NCBI RefSeq assembly: GCF_963678635.1
Contig: NC_087065.1
Span: 32,611,679-32,675,678 of the forward strand
Length of the DNA stretch: 64,000 nt
Source of the DNA: Symsagittifera roscoffensis
Lineage: Eukaryota > Xenacoelomorpha > Acoela > Convolutidae
Reading direction: 5' to 3'
Below the pieces are notes generated by a model, which saw nothing but the letters and a program-made list of their open reading frames with translations, had not been told where the DNA came from and ran no database searches. Made by a program: the position numbers and the translations under genes. Positions 40,064-49,035 of the stretch are shown here, one piece after another; positions within the stretch are counted from its first letter, which is position 1, and each line of letters opens with the position of its first letter.

Positions 40064-41105
40064 TGTTTCGTTAGCTTTAGGACTCGAGGAAAGTACTGCA
40101 CACCAGAACAAAGGTTGAGCAGCCAAAAGAGAAAAAAACATACTGCGCGATTTTACGTTTTGACCAGCTGTATATCGTTTTCTTCACACTCCGTGGATTT
40201 TTTGCTTTTAACATTTTGATTTTCACAACTATCCAATTTACCTTGATCGCCTAATCTTCAAAAACATGGTCTATTTATTTTTTTACGGCTTCAAAACCCA
40301 ATGCATGTTAAAAAAAATTGCTTTTCATTCCCCTATGTTTAATTAGTTGTATACTTTATTTTCATAGAACTGTACTGAGTTAAGACCTTTTGGTAATACT
40401 CATAGAGTAATTTCAGACCAGGTACACCGTCTGTTTGTCACGCTATCTTATTTTCGGCCGGATAGGTTCGTGCAACTTCTTTGTCTAATAAAAATCTTAA
40501 TCTTCCTCTTATATCTCCTAGTCTCAATAGATCTAGTGTATACTGAATTATGCGAGTCGGTCTCTCTGGAGAAGGCAACTGTTTTTTTTAAGTTTAATTC
40601 AAATTATTATGGTATTAAAACTACAAATAGTTTCAACACTTACAAAGAAGTGGGTTGTTAGTTGATGGAGTATGATTGGTTAGTATTCAATATTTTATAG
40701 AGATAAAATATCATAATAATAACCAATGATAAATACGAGTTTAGATCTGGTTCCATAAAGTACAACTAGAAAAGAACTGCGACGATACTGATTGATTCGT
40801 CTGATAGGTTCTTTGGAGCAATTTTTGAAACTTGGCTAATCAATAAAGATAGTTTTGAGATACGAAATATACAACCAATTTCTGCTTCACGGGAGCAATA
40901 ATCGATATATTCAAATCAAAATTAAGCTGTCTTTTAAATTGCGACGAAATTTAACAATTTTAACGAAAAAAAAACTCAGGGATTGAAACTACTATTATTA
41001 ATTTGGAGAAACAATTTGAACTTTTCAAACCACCTGTCCAACACTCTTGATTATTTTTACTAGACAAATTGGCTCTGAGGATAGTTAAAGCTGTTACATG
41101 ATTTT
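40064..41105. repeat. Spacer with dispersed repeat R, copy 2 (40,388-40,605)
   Basis: About 40,388-40,605 matches 11,580-11,795 in order and spacing of several phrases (CTCATAGAGTAATTTCAGA; CACGCTATCTTATTTTCGG; TCTCAATAGATCTAGTGTA). The rest is AT-rich with no supported gene. Confidence 0.55.
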
Positions 41106-41110
41106 CTGAC
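41106..41110. repeat. Target-site duplication CTGAC, left copy
   Basis: CTGAC directly precedes the left LTR (41,111). The same five bases directly follow the right LTR at 45,052-45,056. Five bases is the usual Ty3/gypsy duplication length. Confidence 0.85.
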
Positions 41111-41205
41111 TGTTGCGTAGAGGAAAACACGGCTTGGGGAGAAGCTTTAACTCAATCGTTATCTGAAAGACAACATCTTATAAACATCATATTTACCGAA
41201 TGACA
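41111..41205 (-). repeat. 3' LTR of the small Ty3/gypsy element
   Basis: 95 bp. On the element strand it runs TGTCATTC...CTACGCAACA. It matches the 5' LTR except for a short indel/divergent stretch near its start and two substitutions. The plus-strand CACCCCCAC next to it (about 41,208-41,216) is the purine tract GTGGGGGTG on the element strand. Confidence 0.85.
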
Positions 41206-41219
41206 TTCACCCCCACTTG

Positions 41220-42430
41220 TTATTGGATGTAATCCTTCAGGTGTGCCGGCGGTCGTCGCAGGTGCGTTGATCTGCGGACCTCCAGTCCGGCAAATGGTGA
41301 TACTGGCGTTGATTTGGGAGTGGTTACTGGTGAACTGTCCTCTTCTTCAGCACCCTGCTCGGTCGTCACTGGGATACTGCTGGTTTCCTCGGGGATGATC
41401 GTTGGAAAATGTTCCATGGCATTCGGTAAATTCTTCACTGGGGACAGATGCGGGCTTTTGGGTTCTGTAGCGTCCGTTTGGGCTGGAATATTGCGCCGTG
41501 ACAAATCTTTCGTCGAGACAGTGTCAATACGTCCATTTGGGAATACCACTCGTGCGAAATGAGGATTAATGACCTCCGAGATGCTGACGGGTCGTACCTG
41601 CGTGTCCTCCTTTCCAGATATGCAGGGTTGCCGCTGCTCAGCCACTCTGGAAGAGAGCAGCCTAGACCGGCTCGCCGCGGGAACTTGAAAAACCTGGAAT
41701 GGGGCGATTCATTTGTGGCAGTACAGGAGTGCACGCACAGCAGCAAGCGCTTCTGGCAACACAGATTCCCACATATCAGCACCTAAATTACGCGAGTGTA
41801 GGATACACTTAACCGACTTGAATATTGTGCCGTTGTATCACTCGCATTGGCCGTTACCACGCGGGTTGTATGCGGTCGTTCTCGAATGAGATATGCCATT
41901 TCGTGAGCAAAACTGGTCGAACTCGGAAGAGAGAAACTGGCTGCCCCGATCTGTGTGAATAAATGCTGGACACCCAAAGACTGAGAAAAGTTGGCGTAGA
42001 CATGCTATAATGGATTCGCTCGTAATCGTTCTGCTACCAAATACAAAAGGGAATCTACTGTATTCGTCAATTACGGTTAGGGCGTAGCAGTTACCGGTCT
42101 TTCGGGCGGCGGATTTTGGACCGACAAGATCCATGGCCAGTCTCTCAAAGGGTTGTAAAGCTCGAATTATTGACAACGCACCAGGTTTGTAGAATGCCGG
42201 TTTGACTTCTTTGCACGTATCACAGTCATGTATAGCCTCCTTTACTTCTAAAAGAGAGAAAGCTAGATTATGACGTCTCACGAACTCCCACATACGGACG
42301 ATGCCCGGATGCTGCAATTTGCCAATGTAACGTAACACATGGGGATTCTTACGAGATAGCGGAGAGTCTGGATAGAGCGTCCGCGCCCACATTCTCGCTG
42401 CCTTTCCGATACATGATGGTGTAGGCAAAT
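41220..42430 (-). pseudogene. Integrase and C-terminal region of the small Ty3/gypsy element
   Basis: 41,838-42,428 holds the integrase: HPGIVRMWEFVRR...CDTC zinc-site region, then catalytic Asp in RLAMDLVGPK, Asp in FIHTDRGSQF, and Glu in NGQCE followed directly by an in-frame TGA at 41,838-41,840. Downstream pieces in other frames continue (YNGTIFKSVKCILHSR; ADMWESVLPEALAAVRALL). 41,220-41,645 is the C-terminal tail, with FARVVFPNGRIDTVSTKDL and Pro/Thr/Ser-rich sequence, ending LRRPPAHLKDYIQ. Inactive because of the stop and frame changes. Confidence 0.85.
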
Positions 42431-43919
42431 TCCGACTGCTCTAACCTCCACCTCGTGAGTTTGTCATTTTTAGTTTTTGACCGGTGTTTGGAGAATATGA
42501 ACGAAACCGATTTTTGATCCGTTTTAACAACCGTTTTGTATGTTCGAACAAAATGCCCCCACTTCCTAAACGCCTCAACAATAGCCATGGCCTCGCGCTC
42601 GACTGACGACTGCATCTGTTCTGAAGTAGACAAGGTTCTAGAGTAGAAAGCCAAAGGGCGACCACCTAGTGATTATGTTGCCCCTAGTGCTGTCCCAGAT
42701 GCGTCTGTTTCGAGGAGGAGTGGCCCGGCGCCCGCTATAGGTATAGCCAGAGATGCAGACGCAATGCCCTGCTTGAGCGAGTCAATTGCATCGACACAGT
42801 TCCGGTTCAAAGGAAAGGCACCCTGTTTCTGGGCCTCTAGTAGCGGCTTTACTTTAAGTGAATATTGTGACACCCATTTCGCGTAGTAAGCAAAGAACCC
42901 GAGTAGCCGTTTCAGCTGAGCTGCGGTGTGGGGCACTGGGTACTCCATGAGAACACTTAAGCATTCAGGATCAGGCTTCTTCGAGCCGTTTTCAATAATG
43001 TGTCTCAGCAAGGATAATTTCCTGGTTCCAAATGTACATTTGTCCATGTTGAGCGTCAGGCTTTCCTTTTCCGCGGCTTTCAAGAACGCGTGTAGATTCC
43101 GGTCATGTTCCTCCTTTGTGATCCCACCGATATAGACGTCGTCGAGGTACGGTTCGGCGCAGCGCAATTGGTTTCTTTCAATAAAGCTATACATTATTCG
43201 CTGGAATGCTGGGACGGCGTTTGTAACACCGAATGGAAAGCGTGTGAATTGGTAGAGTCTGCCCCAACCTCAAAGGCTGTGAATGGTTTGTCATCTGATC
43301 GCAACGGTATTTGGTTGTGTGCGGATTTCAAATCTATTTTGCTGAAATAGTGAAAAGCGGCCGCACGAGTGAGTATGGACTCGACATCCGGAAATGGGTA
43401 TGCGTCAACGTCGGTGTATAGATTCACTGTTTCGGAATAGTCAATTACCATTCTCTTCTTGCTTGCTCCCTTGACAATGAAGGGCTGAGCCCGCCAAGGT
43501 GAAACAGACAGCTCAATTATTCCGAGATCCAGAAGCCTCTTTTCTTCAGTTTTCATGAAGAGCGCGTTGTCAGCAGAAACTCGTCGAGACTTGGAAGAAA
43601 TCGGCTTAACGGTCAGGAGCTTGTCAGGAAATAGTGCTGGAGGCTCGGTTGTCATAATTGGGAACATGCTGCAACATGCTTTTGTACACTGATCTCGTTC
43701 TAAGCTTATTGGGGGAGTTATCTCGGTATCACGTCCTCCCAGGTGGAAAGTGATAGGTGGTTTTGGACCGCCGAGGTCAAGATAAACCGATTGATGGCTA
43801 GCAAGAACGTCCATTCCGATGATCAAATCGGCAATTAACGACTCAACCACGTGTAAGCGACAACAATAAGATTCTGCCTTTATTGTGATTTGTGTGTCGA
43901 TGAAGCCAAGCACATTCAA
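42349..43919 (-). pseudogene. Protease C-terminus, RT and RNase H of the small Ty3/gypsy element
   Basis: 43,194-43,919 starts after the protease active site (LIADLIIGMDVLASH) and runs into RT (SPWRAQPFIVKG; MVIDYSETVNLYTDVDAYPFPD; YFSKIDLKSAHNQIPLRS), then loses frame. 42,673-43,194 continues with the catalytic EPYLDDVYIGG, KCTFGTRKLS, LKRLLGFFAYYAKWV and RNase H start LLLETDASGTALGAT. 42,349-42,654 has AFYSRTLSTSEQMQSSVERE, KTDQKSVSFIF and NVGADALSRL. Frame breaks lie near 43,194 and 42,670. Confidence 0.85.
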
Positions 43920-43970
43920 TTTTATTCAATTTGTCACCGTTTGCTAGTTTGGTAGATGAGTCAACGTCGG

Positions 43971-44933
43971 TTATAGGCAATTCAAATTTCGTGCGAGCTT
44001 GAACTTGATATAGCAATCGGTTGCTCCAGGGTCAATCAGTGCAAGTGCTTGATGAACGCCACCAATCAGTACCTTCTCATAAACGGTCTGTCTCGCCTCC
44101 GTGTTGGGAGACAATGCACAGAGGACGGATGCTAGGGATCCTTTGGATTCCTCACCCTGCAACGCGGCTGTAGTTGGAGTACTTGCACGACAAACAGTGG
44201 CCCAATGCCCCAACTTATGGCACGTGTCGCGCTTTGCCGGGCACTTGCTGCGTATGTGAAAACGCAAACCGCAGTACCCACAGTTTGAATTGTTTGAATG
44301 TGACGCGTTATTTTGGCTTGTGTATCGGCTATTTCGGGGGTACATCTGTGCAATCGCCCCTGCAACCTGTTCAGGCTGGACAGCCGAAACGGAGTTTGAT
44401 TGTTCCGAGGTTTCAGCGCGGAATGACCTGGAATAATCAGTTGAGAGCTCTACTGCATTAGCGAGTGCTAGGCAATCGTCGACAGATTTGGTGTCGTCGA
44501 GTTCGAGTAACCTCGATCGGACATGATCGGACCTCAATCCGGAAACAAGCGCGTCTCTAAGCAACAGTTGTTTATGTACATATGCTGTAAGGGGTTTGCA
44601 CTCACAGAGCTCGACGAGAATCTTTAGTCGCTTGATAAAGTCAGCAATGCTTTCGCCTTCCTTCTGCCGGCAGGATAGCAGCTCATGCCTCGCAAAAATG
44701 ACCCGTGTCGGTTTCTCGAACTGCGCGTCCAGGATATCCATGGCGGCGTCAAAGGTCTCCGCGTTTTGTAGCAAGGGATACAGTTCCGAGCCGGCGTGAG
44801 ACCTGAGGAACGTGAGTTTGTGGGTATTCTCAACCACCTCGTTGATGGCTAGCCCGTCGATGAAGATGCGCTTCCACCATCGCCACTGCTCAGGTGTGGG
44901 ATTGGTGGGCAGCTGCGGAGGTTTGAACTTCAT
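43971..44933 (-). CDS. Gag and protease N-terminus of the small Ty3/gypsy element
   Basis: First ATG at 44,933, only 20 bases inside the 5' LTR, so the primer-site region and the start codon nearly coincide. Residues numbered from this ATG: about 5-160 capsid-like (PEQWRWWKRIFIDGL; SRLLELDDTKSVDDCLALANAVE); an intact zinc knuckle C-G-Y-C-G-L-R-F-H-I-R-S-K-C near 215; a second knuckle that lacks one Cys; protease motif ALIDPGATDCYIKF near 310, where the usual DTG/DSG active site reads DPG. That substitution should abolish catalysis. The frame ends at 43,971 and the protease continues in another frame. Confidence 0.85.
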   Translation of the reverse strand: MKFKPPQLPTNPTPEQWRWWKRIFIDGLAINEVVENTHKLTFLRSHAGSELYPLLQNAETFDAAMDILDAQFEKPTRVIFARHELLSCRQKEGESIADFIKRLKILVELCECKPLTAYVHKQLLLRDALVSGLRSDHVRSRLLELDDTKSVDDCLALANAVELSTDYSRSFRAETSEQSNSVSAVQPEQVAGAIAQMYPRNSRYTSQNNASHSNNSNCGYCGLRFHIRSKCPAKRDTCHKLGHWATVCRASTPTTAALQGEESKGSLASVLCALSPNTEARQTVYEKVLIGGVHQALALIDPGATDCYIKFKLARNLNCL

Positions 44934-44937
44934 TGAC

Positions 44938-45001
44938 ACTATTGAGTTAAATTGTTGTGTAGAGGAAAACACGGCTTGGGGAGAAGCTTTAACTCAATAG
45001 T
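44938..45001 (-). promoter_or_regulatory. Putative self-priming structure: LTR segment complementary to the primer-site position
   Basis: ACTATTGAGTTAAA at 44,938-44,951, one base inside the 5' LTR boundary, is perfectly complementary to TTTAACTCAATAGT at 44,988-45,001 within the LTR. In the element RNA, a 5' leader starting in the LTR could fold back and present a 3' end at the primer site after cleavage, as in Tf1 and sushi-type self-priming elements. The 3' LTR copy of the inner segment has one mismatch (CAATCG). No TGG-type tRNA site is present in the 20-base gap before the gag ATG. Confidence 0.6.
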
Positions 45002-45051
45002 TATCTGAAAGACAACATCTTATAAACATCATATAAAACAATTACATGACA
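44953..45051 (-). repeat. 5' LTR of the small Ty3/gypsy element
   Basis: 99 bp. On the element strand it begins TGTCATGTAATTG and ends CTACACAACA. Followed on the plus strand by the CTGAC duplication (45,052-45,056). It shares about 80 contiguous well-matched bases with the other LTR. Confidence 0.88.
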
Positions 45052-46510
45052 CTGACCGTTGTATCAACTACATTAAATATTTTTTTCAAACACAACATTG
45101 ACTTAATTTCTGCAACCTAAGGACTCAACCTACGTTCACTTGAAAATCCTACGCGGGTTATAGCCATATCATTTTCTATTGATGTAGGTTAATCCCAGAC
45201 TAATTTTCGCAATATGATGTCGCATAATTTGGCTGACTATTTCAAATTAATTTAAATTATCACCTTTATTTTTAACAGAGAAAAAGGTGTTTCAAGTTTT
45301 ACAAGCCCTCTTCGGAAAAGAAGTGTTTTACTCTCGACTTAGTTATGAATTGAATTTTTATGTTGACATGACTTTATATTAAAGATAATTTGTACCGAAT
45401 GCCGTTTCCTAATTCAGATGATGAATAAGTAACTGCTACTGAAGCTACCCATAAAATTCCATATAAACACAAACCAATAAATTGTTTTCTTCGTTGCTTA
45501 GGAATTCTCTTCGTTTTCGTAGGCCTTTTATTACTAGTGGTGATATGGATTGTGCTACCCCTGTTTATCAATTTTTACGATAAACAGGGGTAGATGGCAA
45601 TGGACACAAATCGTCCTTGGAGCTTCAACATTTGATAAAGTTTCTAAGATCGTCGCACAATGACGCTCTTGCCCATACATTCAATTTTTTTTGTAGTTAA
45701 TTCACCTTTTGGACTTGTTTTTTTTAGTCGCGAGTTCTTGGTTCGGGGTGAGAGTTCTTGATCTACCTCGTAAATCTTTCTGCTACATCAGTAAAATTTG
45801 CGTCCTCTCTTATGTGACGGCTGTCTCTCGGACCATTACTGCTCCGTGGAAATATTATCTTTACCAAGTGACACCTGCTGGATGGGTCTGCTCATCGAGT
45901 CTTTGATGGCATCTGTTCAATCATTTTGTGTGGCTGTTTCCCGTGACTTTTGTTCAGGCTCTGAATTCTAATCAGCGCTTTCAGCTGAAGTGATTGCTCT
46001 AAAGCGTTCGGTACCTTTATATCTTTGCTGACAACTCTCTTCATGAGTTCAAGTCTATTTTGACTGTGTCCCTTCGAAAAGTCCTCAAAGAACTCGAAGC
46101 ACTTGCTTCTAATCTCTTAGAAAATTTGTCGTTTTTTCCTATGCCTGCTCTACGCCTTGTGATAGCCGTTCCCTAAAGACAACTGTTTTTTCACTAAAAT
46201 CCAGTAGTTCTGTTTTTTTTATTATTCAAAAGCTTTTGTTTTAATAGAACAGTATATTTTGATGGATAAATTGCAACACATTGGACATTTAAACTGCAGT
46301 TCTACAGCGTTAAAGCGATTTTTTCACTCCAACAAGCCATCGTTTTGACAAGGTGTGCATCGGGGCTCTACTTTGGGCCCTCTTTTATTCCATTTATACT
46401 GTAAAGTTTCCGGAAATCATAACTTCAGTATCATGTAAACCAAAGATTGCCGATGATTGTTTTTAATGGACTTGGGCAAACTATAGTAGACCACCAAAAT
46501 TTTACGGAAT
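45052..46510. repeat. Duplicated block X, copy 1
   Basis: About 1.45 kb, nearly identical to 47,588-49,035 with a few substitutions and short indels. It begins exactly at the target duplication of the small Ty3/gypsy element. It contains a perfect 15-bp hairpin (45,555-45,593) and, on the plus strand, decayed Jockey/CR1-like LINE text including a GSTLGPLLF-type RT4 remnant near 46,365. The 65-codon frame at 45,374-45,571 recurs in copy 2 and is not a convincing gene. Confidence 0.8.
45555..45593. repeat. Perfect 15-bp hairpin in block X, copy 1
   Basis: CTACCCCTGTTTATC pairs with GATAAACAGGGGTAG across a 9-nt loop. The same hairpin is at 48,088-48,126. Confidence 0.8.
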
Positions 46511-46527
46511 TAAAAACAGAAATAGTG

Positions 46528-47572
46528 CAAATTTTTTTGCACCCCTTGATTAAAAAAATAGCAGTGTTTTAAATTGGAGCAGACTCCCTTTAAAAAACAA
46601 GCGCATCGTTTTTATCCAAATTCTTTGTCTTATCTACTTTGATTTTAAACGGCGTTTTTGTACAAACTTTCTCAAACTTTTGAACTTATTGACGGCTCAG
46701 CGGATATCAGAAGGTCATTTGACGATAGAAGCTCCTGTGTTACCGTGGAAGTACCACAGTTTCTCGTAGCCTCTACCATTTTTTTGTAAGTAAAAATGGG
46801 CTAGGTTCCGATCCTTGGTGCAGGCGTACTTTGTTAACGAAGTAATTACTGCTTCCTTGGAGCCGGTGAATTCTGGTTTTCAGCAGTTGGATGCCTCTGT
46901 AGTCACCACATTCTAACGGATTTTATTTTTTTTTAAAAAAACTCACCATTTCACTTTCGCTTCAGTCGGAAGGGGTTAAACCAGAGTCCAAACTTCCTTA
47001 AGGACTTGAAAAAGTCCAGGAAGTCCACCATACGCTGAATATTATATCATGTCCAAAGTTAGCCCTGTTGGTCCTGTGTTTTTTCTTTTTGTCATATCTC
47101 TTAGTGCAAGTGCCACTTCCTGAATAGAAATTTCCTCCAATGGGCCAACCACTGCAGGGATATCTAATTCAAACGGCATAAGAACGGCTAAGCCACTGCG
47201 AGATAACATCTTGGTCACTGTACTTGATTTGACTATTTGTTCATTTAATTTCCGCATTTTTTTTTCTAACTGGTTTTGATTATTGGCAGTAAATGGGAAT
47301 TTTAAGTTAAAACTCAACCACATCTTGTCTGGGCTTAGTACCACAACCTTCGTCCTTGATATCCTTCTAGTTTTGTACACAAACGTTGGTGTTAAAATTA
47401 AATCAATCTGGGTGGAGTTTTTACCCCTCTGAAACGTACAGTAATCAACTTCGCATTATTATTTTTAAAATGTTTAGGACGGCTAATTTTTGTGACTTTC
47501 AAAAATTGATCTCTGTTCTTTTGAGTTTTCAGAAATTGATCTGATCTTTTGAATTTTGAGTACCAAAACAGA
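46528..47572 (-). repeat. Duplicated block Y, copy 1, with a LINE RT N-terminal fragment
   Basis: About 1.04 kb, nearly identical to 52,363-53,382. The minus-strand frame 47,042-47,380 reads toward EISIQEVALALRDMTKRKNTGPTGLTLDMI-type text (only key residues quoted). This is the conserved segment just before RT1 in APE-type LINEs: EEV..AL..MK..K..GPDGL, with TGPTGL here. The copy is a fragment without the catalytic RT motifs. Confidence 0.75.
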
Positions 47573-47587
47573 CTGCAGACCAAAACA

Positions 47588-49035
47588 CTGACCGTTATAT
47601 CAACTACATTAAATATTTTTTTCAAACACAACCTTGACTTAATTTCTGCAACCTAAGGACTCAACCTACGTTCACTTGAAAATCCTACGCGGGTTATAGC
47701 CATATCATTTTCTATTGATGTAGGTTTATCCCAGACTAATTTTCGCAATATGTCGCATAATTTGGCTGATTAATTCAAATTAATTTAAATTATCACCTTG
47801 ATTTTTAACAGAGAAAAAGGTGTTTCAAGTTTTACAAGCCCTCTTCGAAAAAGAAGTGTTTTACTCTCGACTTAGTTATGAATTGAATTTTTATGTTGAC
47901 ATGACTTTATATTAAAGATAATTTGTACCGAATGCCGTTTCCTAATTCAGATGATGAATAAGTAACTGCTACTGAAGCTACCCATAAAATTCCATATAAA
48001 CACAAACCAATAAATTGTTTTCTTCGTTGCTTAGGAATTCTCTTCGTTTTCGCAGGCCTTTTATTACTAGTGGTGATATGGATTGTGCTACCCCTGTTTA
48101 TCAATTTTTACGATAAACAGGGGTAGATGGCAATGGACACAAATCGTCCTTGGAGCTTCAACATTTGATAAAGTTTCTAAGATCGTCGCACAATGACGCT
48201 CTTGCCCATACATTCAATTTTTTTTGTAGTTAATTCACCTTTTGGACTTGTTTTTTTAGTCGCGAGTTCTTGGTTCGGGGTGAGAGTTCTTGATCTACCT
48301 CGTAAATCTTTCTGCTACATCAGTAAAATTTGCGTCCTCTCTTATGTGACGGCTGTCTCTCGGACCATTACTGCTCCGTGGAAATATTATCTTTACCAAG
48401 TGACACCTGCTGGATGGGTCTGCTCATCGAGTCTTTGATGGCATCTGTTCAATCATTTTGTGTGGCTGTTTCCCGTGACTTTTGTTCAGGCTCTGAATTC
48501 TAATCAGCGCTTTCAGCTGAAGTGATTGCTCTAAAGCGTTCGGTACCTTTATATCTTTGCTGACAACTCTCTTCATGAGTTCAAGTCTATTTTGACTGTG
48601 TCCCTTCGAAAAGTTCTCGAAGCACTTGCTTCTAATCTCTTAGAAAATTTGTCGTTTTTTCCTATGCCTGCTCTACGCCTTGTGATAGCCGTTCCCTAAA
48701 GACAACTGTTTTTTCACTAAAATCCAGTAGTTCTGTTTTTTTTTATTCAAAAGCTTTTGATTTAATAGAACAGGATATTTTGATGGATAAATTGCAACAC
48801 ATTGGACATTTAAACTGCAGTTCTACAGCGTTAAAGCGATTTTTTCACTCCAACAAGCCATCGTTTTGACGAGGTGTGCATCGGGGCTCTACTTTGGGCC
48901 CTCTTTTATTCCATTTATACTGTAAAGTTTCCGGAAATCATAACTTCAGTATCATGTAAACCAAAGATTGCCGATGATTGTTTTTAATGGACTCGGGCAA
49001 ACTATAGTAGACCACCAAAATTTTACTGAATTAAA
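47588..49035. repeat. Duplicated block X, copy 2
   Basis: Second copy of 45,052-46,510, following block Y, giving the order X-Y-X. A few indels distinguish it (for example, a 12-base deletion near 48,618 relative to copy 1). The hairpin is at 48,088-48,126. Decayed plus-strand LINE text as in copy 1. Confidence 0.8.

Larger units (their letters stand above)
41111..45051 (-). mobile_element. Small Ty3/gypsy element with about 95-bp LTRs
   Basis: A 3.9-kb element on the minus strand, bounded by LTRs at 41,111-41,205 and 44,953-45,051 and flanked by a perfect CTGAC duplication. Order: gag (CCHC), protease, RT, RNase H, integrase, short C-terminal region, purine tract GTGGGGGT beside the 3' LTR. 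It is broken by several frameshifts and stops. Immediately after the 5' LTR there is no TGG-type primer site but a 14-nt complement of the LTR itself. LTRs this short are rare for the class. Confidence 0.9.

Noticed and set aside
45374-45571. 65-codon frame repeated in both X blocks as a small gene
   Set aside because: It is repeated only because the block is duplicated, and it lies opposite decayed LINE text.
45555-45593. Block X hairpin as a Helitron 3' end
   Set aside because: No CTRR terminus follows the hairpin and no Rep/helicase sequence is seen.
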